The position numbers and the translations under genes are program-made. The notes under the pieces are model-generated. The model saw only the letters and a list, made by a program, of their open reading frames with translations, was not told the DNA's origin and searched no databases. This document shows, piece by piece, positions 1 to 8,731 of a DNA stretch of 19,437 nt; position 1 is the first letter of the stretch; the number at the start of each line of letters is the position of its first letter. Source of the stretch: Isotricha intestinalis (lineage: Eukaryota; Ciliophora; Litostomatea; Vestibuliferida; Isotrichidae); NCBI GenBank assembly GCA_023807065.1, contig JAJJLU010004063.1:1-19437 (forward strand), in the 5' to 3' direction.

Positions 1-1
1 T

Positions 2-550
2 TATGTTATTAAGAACTTTATTAATAAAAATTCAAAAAATTGTATTAAAGAAAAATCTCCAAAAGAATTTTTAAATAGAGTTAATTTAACTGAAGAATTA
101 TCTCCTGGAAAAAAAGAAAATAATCCATTTTCTATTACTTTTAAAAATAAACGTTTTAATCCTACTATTACAACGTCAAGAAATAGGAAAAAAAAAACTG
201 GTACAAAAACTTCTTTTAATGAATATGAAAGAAATTCAAAGAAAAATAATTCATCAAAATTAACTCCTGAAAAAAAAATAAATACAAATAGATATGATGA
301 TTTTACTATTTGTTCAACTAAACATAGCTTAATTGAATTATGTATTGGTTTTAAAAAATTTTGTAAATCAAAAAATTTTATTTTAATTGAAAAGGATAAA
401 ATTAAATATACTATATTTTTAATTGAAAATAAAAAAATTACTATTGATATTTATAATAAAGATGGAATTAATATGGTGAAATTAACAAGAAAAAGAGATA
501 AATATTTAGAAAATATTATTAAACAAATTATAGTAGAAGTAGTATTATAA
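2..550 (+). CDS. 3' end of a probable Ser/Thr kinase gene (KA1-like C-terminus), partial
   Basis: Frame 2 is open from the window edge to TAA at 548-550, 182 codons, so the start lies outside. The first ~100 residues are low complexity and basic (Lys, Asn, Ser, Thr), as expected of a kinase linker. The last ~75 residues (about 317-547) form a compact alpha/beta-like segment: a helix around ELCIGFKKFC, strands around KYTIFLIENKKITIDIY, then VKLTRKRD, and a final helix ending IIVEVVL. This order and the abrupt end match the KA1 domain that closes MARK/PAR-1/Kin1/AMPK-type kinases, which end in a similar helix right before the stop and bind acidic membrane lipids or autoinhibit the kinase. No catalytic domain is inside the window, so the kinase call is by analogy. 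The TAA directly after the domain supports TAA being a real stop here. CBP80 follows 148 bp downstream on the same strand. Confidence 0.55.
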   Translation, partial: YVIKNFINKNSKNCIKEKSPKEFLNRVNLTEELSPGKKENNPFSITFKNKRFNPTITTSRNRKKKTGTKTSFNEYERNSKKNNSSKLTPEKKINTNRYDDFTICSTKHSLIELCIGFKKFCKSKNFILIEKDKIKYTIFLIENKKITIDIYNKDGINMVKLTRKRDKYLENIIKQIIVEVVL

Positions 551-698
551 TAATCATATATATTTTTTTTTTGATATTTTAATGATAATTAACAATAAAA
601 TATATTAATTGATTAATTTATTATTTAAAGAATTTTAAAATATTTATTTTTAAATTTTGTAATATAATATAAAATTAAAATTAAAAATTATTTAAATA

Positions 699-2792
699 AT
701 GTCCCAATCAAAAGAATTATCTCCTGATACAAAAATAAGATTACTACTTTCTTTAATTAATGATGATGGATTTGATAAATTTGAAAAATCTTTTAATAAA
801 TTAATTACAAGATTTTCTGAATTTTATGGTTTATTTTCTCAGAATATTATTAATTATTTAACTAAATCTATTTTATTTATCCCTCTAAAAACTAAAATTT
901 ATACTTATGCAATTTATCAATTCAATAAAAATGATATAACAAAACAAGTTTTTGAAGAAATTATTAAATATTTAATAGAAAATAATAATGATTATTTCCC
1001 TTTATTAAGAGCTTTTATTTTTTTTATTCAATGTACAATAATGAAAATTATTCCTGAAAATAATTATTTGGATTATATTAAAAATTGCATAGAAAAAAAG
1101 AATAATTCTGCGATTTGGTACATTATTAAAAGTATAGTAATAATATATGATAAAAATAATGATTATGAAATTATAAAAAAATCAATTGAATTAATCAAAG
1201 ATTCAAATTTATTAAAAGATAATTTATTATATGAAACAATATATAACTATTTAATTGTTGATAATGAGACAAAAATTAGAGGATGTTATCTTAATATTAA
1301 AGAAAATAAAATATCTTTTGATAATTCAGAATTAATTAATCCTTTTGAAAAACTTGAAAGTATTAATTGTGAAAATTTTGATTTTCCAAAAGATATAGAT
1401 TATGAAATTTTATTTGATAAAGAAAATATTAATTATGAAACTTATCATTATAAACTTATTCTTTCAGATATTGTTAATGGATTAAAAGATAATTATCATT
1501 TATGTGAAAAATATTTATTTAATATATTACAATTTTATGATATTGAATTGAATGAAGAAAATAATATTCAAATAATTTTAAATAATTTACCTTCAGTAAT
1601 TTTATCATTAATTTTATATACTTTAATTAATCAAAGTGATATAATGTTTTATTCTTCAATAACTGTGAATATAATAAAAAATAAATCATCGCTTTTTATA
1701 GAAAATGATGATAAAGAAAAAGAAATAAATAAATTTACAAAGTACATAGTTAATATATTACAAAATGATAATTTTTTAAAATCTCTTTCACCTATTCAAA
1801 TAAAGAATTTAGTTCAATTCCTTTCATTTTATATACCAAATATAACAAATAGTAAAAATGAAATATTAAATTTAAGATTAGTGAATCAAACAAATATATA
1901 TAATAATTATTATTGTAAATGTTTATGTAATAAAATATGTACGTTAATAACAAAAGAACAATTTATAAAAATAACTTCAATATATAATGATAATTTTTTA
2001 TTAAATATTTCAGAAGAACCTAAAATTGAAGACTCATTTAAGCAAAATGATAACTTTAAAGTAATGGCAGAAAACATTAAAAATAAAAATCTTTATAGTT
2101 CTTTTGAATCATCTTTAACAAATAAATCAAATGAAAATGAATTATTATATAATTTTATTTCTGCAATAATTTATAGTAGAAGTAAAACATTTAGTCATTT
2201 AAGTAAATCAATAATTTTGTATTCAAATACAATTAAAGAAATGAGTAAAAATAATAAAGATGAAAAAGAAAAAATTATTATTAAATCAATTTTTGATTCT
2301 TTTGAAAGTTCAACGACTCATATTTTCTTTTTAATTGGAGCTTTTTTAGATAATTTATTAATTTCTCATTCAAATGTTATTAAATTTATTTTCACTGAAA
2401 AATTACTTCAAAGTAAAGAACATATTATTAATTGGATTTATTATGATTTAATTGAATTAATAATACAAAGTTCACAAAATTTATATGAAAGAACTGGGAA
2501 AGTGTTAAAAGATGAACAAACTAATTTAGCTGAAAGTAATGAAGATTCAAGAAAAAATATTATTGAAAATATTGAAATATTAGAAGAGTTATATAAAGGA
2601 TTAAATAATGAAAAGAAAAATTTACCTGAAAAAATTTTACAAAATTTTATTGGATTATATGATACTAGTGAAAAATTAGGAGGTGAAGAATTAAAAGATT
2701 TTGTTAAGAAAATAATTGAAAATGAAGTTAAAAAGTTTTTATTAGAAAAATTAATTGATCAAGAACAAGCAAATAAATATTTAATAAAATAA
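699..2792 (+). CDS. Nuclear cap-binding protein subunit 1 (CBP80) homologue
   Basis: 697 residues, all-helical, ATG to TAA, without introns. CBP80 is the large subunit of the nuclear cap-binding complex. With CBP20 it holds the m7G cap of new transcripts and links it to splicing, 3' processing and export. Residues ~10-140 follow the N-terminal MIF4G pattern, with the IPLKTKIYTYAIY helix matching the family's 'lPeK..iYttl' segment and PLLRAFIFFIQC matching the 'lvRFl.dLvnc' helix. Residues ~480-600 match the C-terminal MIF4G-like domain: SKTFSHLSKSIILY corresponds to the conserved 'SKSFSHsfaaLakY', followed by IIIKSIFDSF, a 'lidkll' type helix (FFLIGAFLDNLLI) and VIKFIF...WIYYDLIELI. It is shorter than the usual ~790-860 residues and highly divergent. 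The ATG is preceded only by A/T sequence and is the first in frame. It is convergent with the NDR kinase, stop to stop 159 bp apart. CBP20 is not in the window. Confidence 0.72.
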   Translation: MSQSKELSPDTKIRLLLSLINDDGFDKFEKSFNKLITRFSEFYGLFSQNIINYLTKSILFIPLKTKIYTYAIYQFNKNDITKQVFEEIIKYLIENNNDYFPLLRAFIFFIQCTIMKIIPENNYLDYIKNCIEKKNNSAIWYIIKSIVIIYDKNNDYEIIKKSIELIKDSNLLKDNLLYETIYNYLIVDNETKIRGCYLNIKENKISFDNSELINPFEKLESINCENFDFPKDIDYEILFDKENINYETYHYKLILSDIVNGLKDNYHLCEKYLFNILQFYDIELNEENNIQIILNNLPSVILSLILYTLINQSDIMFYSSITVNIIKNKSSLFIENDDKEKEINKFTKYIVNILQNDNFLKSLSPIQIKNLVQFLSFYIPNITNSKNEILNLRLVNQTNIYNNYYCKCLCNKICTLITKEQFIKITSIYNDNFLLNISEEPKIEDSFKQNDNFKVMAENIKNKNLYSSFESSLTNKSNENELLYNFISAIIYSRSKTFSHLSKSIILYSNTIKEMSKNNKDEKEKIIIKSIFDSFESSTTHIFFLIGAFLDNLLISHSNVIKFIFTEKLLQSKEHIINWIYYDLIELIIQSSQNLYERTGKVLKDEQTNLAESNEDSRKNIIENIEILEELYKGLNNEKKNLPEKILQNFIGLYDTSEKLGGEELKDFVKKIIENEVKKFLLEKLIDQEQANKYLIK

Positions 2793-2951
2793 AATAAAAT
2801 AAAAAATAATAAAAAAAGCAAATAAATTATATTAACGTTTTAAATTTAAAAAAAATTTATTTATTTATTATATACAATAACTTATTTTCATAATGAAATT
2901 ATTCTATTAATTATCTTTTCTTTTTTCTTTCAAATTTAATTTTATTTCTTT

Positions 2952-4775
2952 TTAATTTGTAACTAATTGATTTTCTTTCATAGTAGTATAAGCACCTTTT
3001 AATCTATTTCTTAAAAGTTGAATAGAATTATTTTTATTTAAAGAATTAGTGATTTTCAAAGTAGGAATATTTTTTGAAAATTTTTGTATTAAAATTGTTT
3101 TATTTGGAGAAGGTGAAATTCTAAATTTCCTTTTACTTTTAGGTTTTAAACTATTTGCTTGATTAAACAAACTTTGATTTGGACTATCAGATTTAACACT
3201 ATGACCAGGAGATTTAGATTTAAAACTACAATCAATTTTAATTTTTTTCTTTTTGGGTAAAGGAATATAATTAAGTTTTTTATTAAAATCATCAAATTTT
3301 TCTTTATTATCATTCTTATCACTTGGTAATTTTATTAAATTTATTTTTTTAATATTATTATAACTTAAAGTCCTACTTCCAATTCCAGTACTATTTGATT
3401 CAATTCTTTCCAAAGAATTATTTTTCTTTAATTCTTCAATTCCTTCAATAGCACTTTTATATTCTTCTTCTAAATTTTTTTCTTCATTATCACTTGTTTT
3501 AAAAGTATATTCAATATATTCTATATCATTTCTTTTTTTGTGTTTTGGTTCAGGAGGATAAAAAGGTTCTTTAATAGGGAACTTTTCAAAATATTTTACA
3601 TCAGAATCACTTGATAAATTTGGTATAAAAGGAGGTTTCATATTTAATAAATTATCCCAATCAATATCATTAAAAAAAGGATGATTTTTAATTTCTAAAA
3701 CACCATTTTTTCCAAGTCTTAAATTAGGATTATTTATCATTTTTTTAATTAAATCTTCAGCATTTTTACTTAATTTAATTTTTCTAGGAATTTCTAAGAA
3801 CTTTTCCCAATGTAATATTTTATAACAAACTCTACTAGTTTCTTTAGAACAAAATGGTGCATAACCACATAACATTTCATAAAAAATTATTCCAACACTC
3901 CACCAATCAATTTCAGGACCATATCCTTTTTTATTTAAAACTTCAGGAGCTACATAATATGCAGTTCCAACACAAGAGTAATTTTTTTCATGTTTAAAAT
4001 TATCATCTTCATTATTTTCATTATTAAATTTTATAATATTTAAATCATTATTATATAAAGAATCAGAAACTTTTGCAAGACCAAAATCACTTAATTTAAT
4101 ATGACCATTTTTATCTATTAAAATATTATCTGGTTTAATATCTCTATGAATACAATGTAAATTATGTATTGACTCTACTGCACTTATAATTTCAGCAATG
4201 TAAAATTTTGCTTCTTTTTCAGTTAATATATCTTTTTTAATTAATAATGACATTAAATCACCTCCAGGTAAATAATCCATAACTAAATATAAATAATCTC
4301 CTTCTTGAAAAGATGCTTTTAAATCAACAATCCAAGGACTTTTTATTTTTGACATTAATAATTGTTCGTTTCTAATATGTATTATTTGATTTTTTGTTTC
4401 TATTACACTTTTTTTTATTTTTTTTATTGCTACAATATTCCCTGTTTTTTTTTCTTTACATACATGTACTTCTCCAAAAGCTCCTCTTCCTATGATTTCT
4501 AAAGATTCATAATCTTGAATACTTTGTTTTTCTCTTTTTTTTCTATATTTATACATTTCTTTATCGTAAATTTCCTTTTTAATTTTTTCTTTATCTTTAT
4601 CTGATATATTTAATGTATCTATTTTATCTATTATCCCATTCCATTCTAAATTCTTTAATGATTTTAAATTATATTTTCTTTCTATATATTTTTTAGTAAT
4701 TATAACTTTATCATATGTCTTTTGAGATATTTTATGTTCTTTTAATAGATGTTCTAAAGATGTTTCTCTTTTCAT
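2952..4775 (-). CDS. NDR/LATS-family AGC protein kinase
   Basis: 607 residues. N-terminal regulatory region 1-88 is helical and basic, where NDR kinases bind MOB coactivators. The kinase domain starts at DYESLEIIGRGAFGEV: G96/G98/G101 loop, K118 (VAIK), E137, H210-R211-D212 with N217, D230-F-G, and A276-P-E. Between DFG and APE there is a ~30-residue insert rich in Asn and Asp, a hallmark of NDR/LATS kinases. S267, just before CVGT, sits at the activation-loop site (Ser281 in human NDR1). After the AGC tail the hydrophobic motif Y420-I-E-Y-T424-F parallels NDR1 F-I-N-Y-T444-Y, so the MST/Hippo-type phosphosite is retained. Residues ~430-607 are a Ser/Lys/Asn-rich tail with several SP sites, unusual in length. 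GTAYYVAPEV replaces the typical GTPDYIAPEV. Family role: cell polarity, cytokinesis and morphogenesis; its exact role here is unknown. Expected active. Confidence 0.93.
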   Translation of the reverse strand: MKRETSLEHLLKEHKISQKTYDKVIITKKYIERKYNLKSLKNLEWNGIIDKIDTLNISDKDKEKIKKEIYDKEMYKYRKKREKQSIQDYESLEIIGRGAFGEVHVCKEKKTGNIVAIKKIKKSVIETKNQIIHIRNEQLLMSKIKSPWIVDLKASFQEGDYLYLVMDYLPGGDLMSLLIKKDILTEKEAKFYIAEIISAVESIHNLHCIHRDIKPDNILIDKNGHIKLSDFGLAKVSDSLYNNDLNIIKFNNENNEDDNFKHEKNYSCVGTAYYVAPEVLNKKGYGPEIDWWSVGIIFYEMLCGYAPFCSKETSRVCYKILHWEKFLEIPRKIKLSKNAEDLIKKMINNPNLRLGKNGVLEIKNHPFFNDIDWDNLLNMKPPFIPNLSSDSDVKYFEKFPIKEPFYPPEPKHKKRNDIEYIEYTFKTSDNEEKNLEEEYKSAIEGIEELKKNNSLERIESNSTGIGSRTLSYNNIKKINLIKLPSDKNDNKEKFDDFNKKLNYIPLPKKKKIKIDCSFKSKSPGHSVKSDSPNQSLFNQANSLKPKSKRKFRISPSPNKTILIQKFSKNIPTLKITNSLNKNNSIQLLRNRLKGAYTTMKENQLVTN

Positions 4776-5342
4776 TTATTTTTAAATAATAATTTAATTT
4801 CAGATTGAATAATAATAAATGTAAAATGTAAATGTATTGATTCTTTTTATTCTATAGATGATAAAATATAGGATAAAATAAAATAAAATATTTAGGTTAA
4901 AGATTTTATTATAAAAGAAAATCAAATTGAATATTTATTTAAAGAAATTTAGAATAATAAAAATGAAAAAATAATAGAAGGAAATATATGAATTAAAATA
5001 AAAGTTATTATTAATAAAAAAAAATAATTTTCTTTTAAAAATGATGATATACTATATTAATCAAGAATAGAATTGATTATATGTATAATTCATGAGTTAT
5101 AATATTAATATTTAATAAATAAAAAAATAAAATAAAAATAAAAAATATAAATAAAGAAATGTTTAAATAAATAAATTAAATCAAAAATTCAATAATTAAT
5201 AAAAAGAATTGAATAATTAATTACATTCTAAAAAATCAAAAATAATCAAAGTTCAATACTTAATTAATAAATTTGACCAATTTTTTCAAAAATGAAGATG
5301 ATAAAAAATTAATAAAAAAAAATTGTTAAATAATTTTTCTTT
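4776..5342. other. Gene-free gap between NDR kinase and Rab gene
   Basis: 567 bp of very AT-rich sequence. It should hold the promoter of the kinase (near 4776) and the 3' end of the Rab gene (near 5342), but no motif can be singled out. On the + strand, 4902-5027 reads as a coding-like frame interrupted by a TAG and a TGA (for example IKENQIEYLFKEI, then NNKNEKIIEGNI). That could be a worn gene fragment or chance. Confidence 0.4.
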
Positions 5343-5996
5343 TCATTTCTTTTTATTTTTTTTACAACATCCTCCATTATTTATATTATCTTTTGTTTTA
5401 TTATCTAATTTAAAATTTTTTTCTTTTTCATTATCATCAATTTCATTTTTTACCTTTTCATAAGCAATATTAATTAATTTATAAAAAGATTCTTTAACAT
5501 TTTTATTATCTTTAGCCGAAGTTTCATAAAAATCAGCTTTTAATTTATTAGCTAATTCTTTTCCTTCTTCAAAAGAAACTTTTCTTAAATCTTCTAAATC
5601 TGTTTTATTTCCAACAATCATTAAAGGAATTTTAGTAACATCAACTTTTTGATTTGCGAGTTCAACCCAATGTTCAATTTGATTAAAACTATTTTTATCA
5701 GTAATATCATAAACTAAATAAATTCCTTGAGCATGAACAACATATTGTAAAGCTACTTTTTCAAATCTTTCTTGTCATGCTGTATCCCATATTTTTACTT
5801 TTATTTTATGACCATTTTTTAATAATACTTTTTTTGTTTTTAATTCATAAGCTATTGTTGTTAATGTATTCATTTCAAAATGATCATCTACGAAAACTTG
5901 TGTTAATTGAGTTTTTCCAACTTGGGAATTTCCTAAAGTTATTAAAGATATTACTATTCTTTTTTCTTCTTCTTCTTCTTCTTCTTCTTCAGACAT
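5343..5996 (-). pseudogene. Rab-family small GTPase gene interrupted by an in-frame TGA
   Basis: One reading frame of 218 codons encodes a complete Rab-like GTPase, broken only by TGA at 5775-5777. Rabs cycle between GDP and GTP on membranes and direct vesicle traffic. Visible motifs, counting the TGA as residue 74: nine Glu after MS; P-loop G22-NSQV-G27-K28-T29; switch I Thr47 (TTIAYEL); WDTA at 70-73; TGA at 74, the invariant switch II glycine (Ras Gly60); QERF at 75-78, typical of Rab; N130-K-T-D133; E158-T-S-A-K162. The stop is one base from GGA (Gly). Everything after it stays in frame and conserved, so the lesion is either very recent, a sequencing or assembly error, or recoded. The end is GGCC followed by KKNKKK and TGA. 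Rabs normally end at or within about three residues of the Cys pair, so prenylation is doubtful. Rab subfamily cannot be assigned. It lies 132 bp upstream-to-stop from the TPR-like gene on the same strand. Confidence 0.85.
5964..5990 (-). repeat. Trinucleotide repeat encoding nine glutamates
   Basis: Nine perfect GAA units (read as TTC/CTT on the + strand) lie directly after the start codon and one Ser codon of the Rab gene. It is a slippage-prone microsatellite and gives an acidic N-terminal extension not needed for the GTPase fold. Confidence 0.9.
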
Positions 5997-6128
5997 TTTT
6001 TATTCCAAATTTATTTATTTATTTTAATGAGTATTTACTTATTTAAAAATATATTCTTTTAATTTTTATGTTTATATTATTTATATTTATTATTTTTTTT
6101 ATTATTTTTTTCATTTAAATTTATTAGT

Positions 6129-8327
6129 TTATTTTCTATCATTCTTTTTTAAATCTCTCTTATATGATTTTAATAAATAATATTTTGTGTTATTTATTTC
6201 ATCAATTTGATTTGTTAAAGTATCAATAAATTTCATATTTTCTATTTTAGGGGTAGAATTTTTTTTAATAATTTTAATACTATATTTTCTTTTCATTATT
6301 TTAGAAGATGGAATTCTTTTAAAAAATCTACTTGAAGTTATATCTTTTTTTGCTTTTAAATTTTGTTCTTCTTTTAAAATTTCTCTTTCTTCCGCTAATT
6401 GAATTTCTTTTTTTAAAGTAGATTTAAAGAAATCTTCACAATTTAATTTAACTTTTCTACCATTAAAATTTTCTCCAACATAATCATTAGGAACTACTTT
6501 ACTATTTAATAAATCTTTTTGAAATTTTATTTCTTTCCCAAATTGATTATCCAAGAATGAAATTTTATCTCTGAATTTTTTATTAAAAATAAAATGATCA
6601 AAATCCATTCTTTCTACTTTATCGTTTTTTATCTTTTTAGATATTTTTGTTTTATTTTTACTTGTTATTGAACTTCTAGAATAACTTTTTATTCTTGAAG
6701 CATTTAAATTTTTATTTGTATATTGAATACTTTCATTAGTTAATATTATATGATTCTTATGATTATTTATTGTAGAATAATTTGAAGATTCTGTACTATT
6801 GTTATTTAAATAAGATTTTTTTAATTTTAATTTTGATATGTGCTTAACACGATTAGTTAATTTTATATTTTTTATTTTCTTTTTCATTAATTCATTTTCT
6901 TTTAATTCTTGTATATCACTATTGTAGGTATTATTATTGTTATATGTAAATATATTATTTGAATAATTATTACTATTAGTTATATTATTTTCCTCTTTTT
7001 TATTTTCATTAATATTACTTTTTCTTTCTTTTTCTCTTTGATCATTTTTTATTCTTATAATCTGTTTTTGAATAATTTCTTTAGTTCCTTCACTTAATTT
7101 ATGTAATTCAATTTTTTTCATTTTATCAATAATATTATTAAATTTATTCTCCATTAAATAATTTAACACATGAATTGTTTTAGTAGTGTTCCCAACTTTT
7201 GGTGTAAATGGTTTTCCTTTAATATTATTTAATAAATCTGGTTCATCATCATCAATTTCTTTTATTTTTAAATTTTCAAGATATTTTTCTAATATTTCAA
7301 ATTTTTGGATATTATCTTTTTCTTTGTAAATTATTTTAGGTTTAGGAATTATAGACTTAAGTGGTTCTTCAATTAAATTATGAGCTTCTTTCTTAAAAAA
7401 TTTAAAAATTTGGTCTCTTAATAATTCTCTTTTTTCCATATTATAAAGAGTAACTAAAAATTCAACCATTGATTTATTAGGAATTGCATTTCCAAACCAT
7501 TTAGCTTGTTTATAAGATTCATAAGCAGAATCATAATTATATTCATTTTCATTACAAACTCCTAAATGAAAGAAACAAATAGATATTTTTAGGAATATAT
7601 TTTCAATTTTTTCTTTTTCCTTTTCATTACAATTATTAATATTAATAAGGGATTCTAAATAATCATTATTTTCTAATCTTAATTCTAATTCTTTATAAGA
7701 TAATTTTAAACATAATATAATATATCTTTTAGCTGTATCAAAATTATCGGATATAATATATAAACTTGATAAGAAAATATATATATCACATGCATAATGG
7801 AATGAATCAGGAGAACAAATAAAATCTGATGAATTTTTTATTAATCTCTCTCCTAAACCTAAAAATCCAATAGAATCAAATAAATAATTTTGATATATAC
7901 AAAATCTTGCATAATTAATACATTGTCTAAGTAATAAAGTTATTATTATTTCATATTTACTTGAAAAGTATTTATCATTTTTATTTTTATTAACTTCTGT
8001 TATAAAAGTGTTTAAACATTTAGTAAAGTTTTTTAAATATTTCTCTATATTTAATATTTTGTTAATATTGTAGTAATAGGAGTTTAATTTTTTTTCAATT
8101 ATTTCTTGATATGAAGTTAATCTTAAAAATAAAATTTGCCAATAATAAGAAGTCTTAGTATCTAAAATCAATGGTTCTAAAAATTTTATAGTTTTTTTAT
8201 ATTGTTGATTATTAAAAATATCTAAAGCTACTTTAAAAATTTTTTTAGAAGTTTTTTCACTTTGAATATGGTCATCCTCTTCAGAACATTCTGATTGTTC
8301 TTCTGATGAATTATGATTATTTTGCAT
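6129..8327 (-). CDS. Large helical TPR-like protein with basic Asn-rich tail, function unknown
   Basis: 732 residues, ATG to TAA, no intron. The N-terminus (1-28) is acidic and Ser-rich. Residues ~27-300 are predicted helical hairpins with TPR-like spacing. The clearest are ~27-70 (FKVALDIFNNQQYKKTIKFL), ~150-215 (SIGFLGLGERLIK, then a pair ending in FDTAKRYIILCLKLSY) and ~240-285 (FFHLGVCNENEYNYDSAYE and SYKQAKWFG). The last resembles TPR proteins that are numerous in ciliates. Residues ~350-430 hold a charged segment with GKPFTPKVG; ~425-480 is Asn-rich low complexity; ~480-732 is strongly basic (Lys, Ser, Asn) with coil-forming stretches. TPR proteins are adaptor scaffolds, and a cytoskeletal or ciliary role is possible but not shown. 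No catalytic motif and no membrane segment is seen. The opening 5' side faces a 2.1-kb gene-free region. Confidence 0.85.
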   Translation of the reverse strand: MQNNHNSSEEQSECSEEDDHIQSEKTSKKIFKVALDIFNNQQYKKTIKFLEPLILDTKTSYYWQILFLRLTSYQEIIEKKLNSYYYNINKILNIEKYLKNFTKCLNTFITEVNKNKNDKYFSSKYEIIITLLLRQCINYARFCIYQNYLFDSIGFLGLGERLIKNSSDFICSPDSFHYACDIYIFLSSLYIISDNFDTAKRYIILCLKLSYKELELRLENNDYLESLININNCNEKEKEKIENIFLKISICFFHLGVCNENEYNYDSAYESYKQAKWFGNAIPNKSMVEFLVTLYNMEKRELLRDQIFKFFKKEAHNLIEEPLKSIIPKPKIIYKEKDNIQKFEILEKYLENLKIKEIDDDEPDLLNNIKGKPFTPKVGNTTKTIHVLNYLMENKFNNIIDKMKKIELHKLSEGTKEIIQKQIIRIKNDQREKERKSNINENKKEENNITNSNNYSNNIFTYNNNNTYNSDIQELKENELMKKKIKNIKLTNRVKHISKLKLKKSYLNNNSTESSNYSTINNHKNHIILTNESIQYTNKNLNASRIKSYSRSSITSKNKTKISKKIKNDKVERMDFDHFIFNKKFRDKISFLDNQFGKEIKFQKDLLNSKVVPNDYVGENFNGRKVKLNCEDFFKSTLKKEIQLAEEREILKEEQNLKAKKDITSSRFFKRIPSSKIMKRKYSIKIIKKNSTPKIENMKFIDTLTNQIDEINNTKYYLLKSYKRDLKKNDRK

Positions 8328-8731
8328 TTATATTAATTAAATTAAAACATTATTTTTAGTTAATTAATTTTAAGGAAAATAATATAAGCCTTAAAGGAAA
8401 AACAAAAGAAGTTATGATAGTAATGATAATGAATTAAAAAAAAGGTTTGATAAAATTATGAAGAAAATATAAACATTAAAAATAATATTAAATTATTTTC
8501 TGATCCGATGATTACTTTTTTTGTTTTTTTTTAATTGATTTAAACAATAAAGAAAAAAAATATTATGATTTTTCTAAAAATAATAATCTGATTAAAAAGA
8601 ATTTTCATAGATTTCACTTAATGTTTTTAATTTTGCTATTTTAAGATTTTTTTTATTTTTTATTAAATAATGAAATATAAATTTGAAATTTAATTAAAAA
8701 TATAAAAATCAAAAAGAAAGTTATTTAGACA
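8328..8731. other. Gene-free stretch upstream of the TPR-like gene
   Basis: About 400 bp of AT-rich sequence that must include the promoter of the minus-strand TPR-like gene. No motif, RNA or repeat could be recognised. Confidence 0.4.

Noticed and set aside
5777..6046. Plus-strand 89-codon open frame, Leu/Phe-rich
   Set aside because: Antisense shadow of the Rab gene; the poly-Leu is the complement of the poly-Glu repeat.
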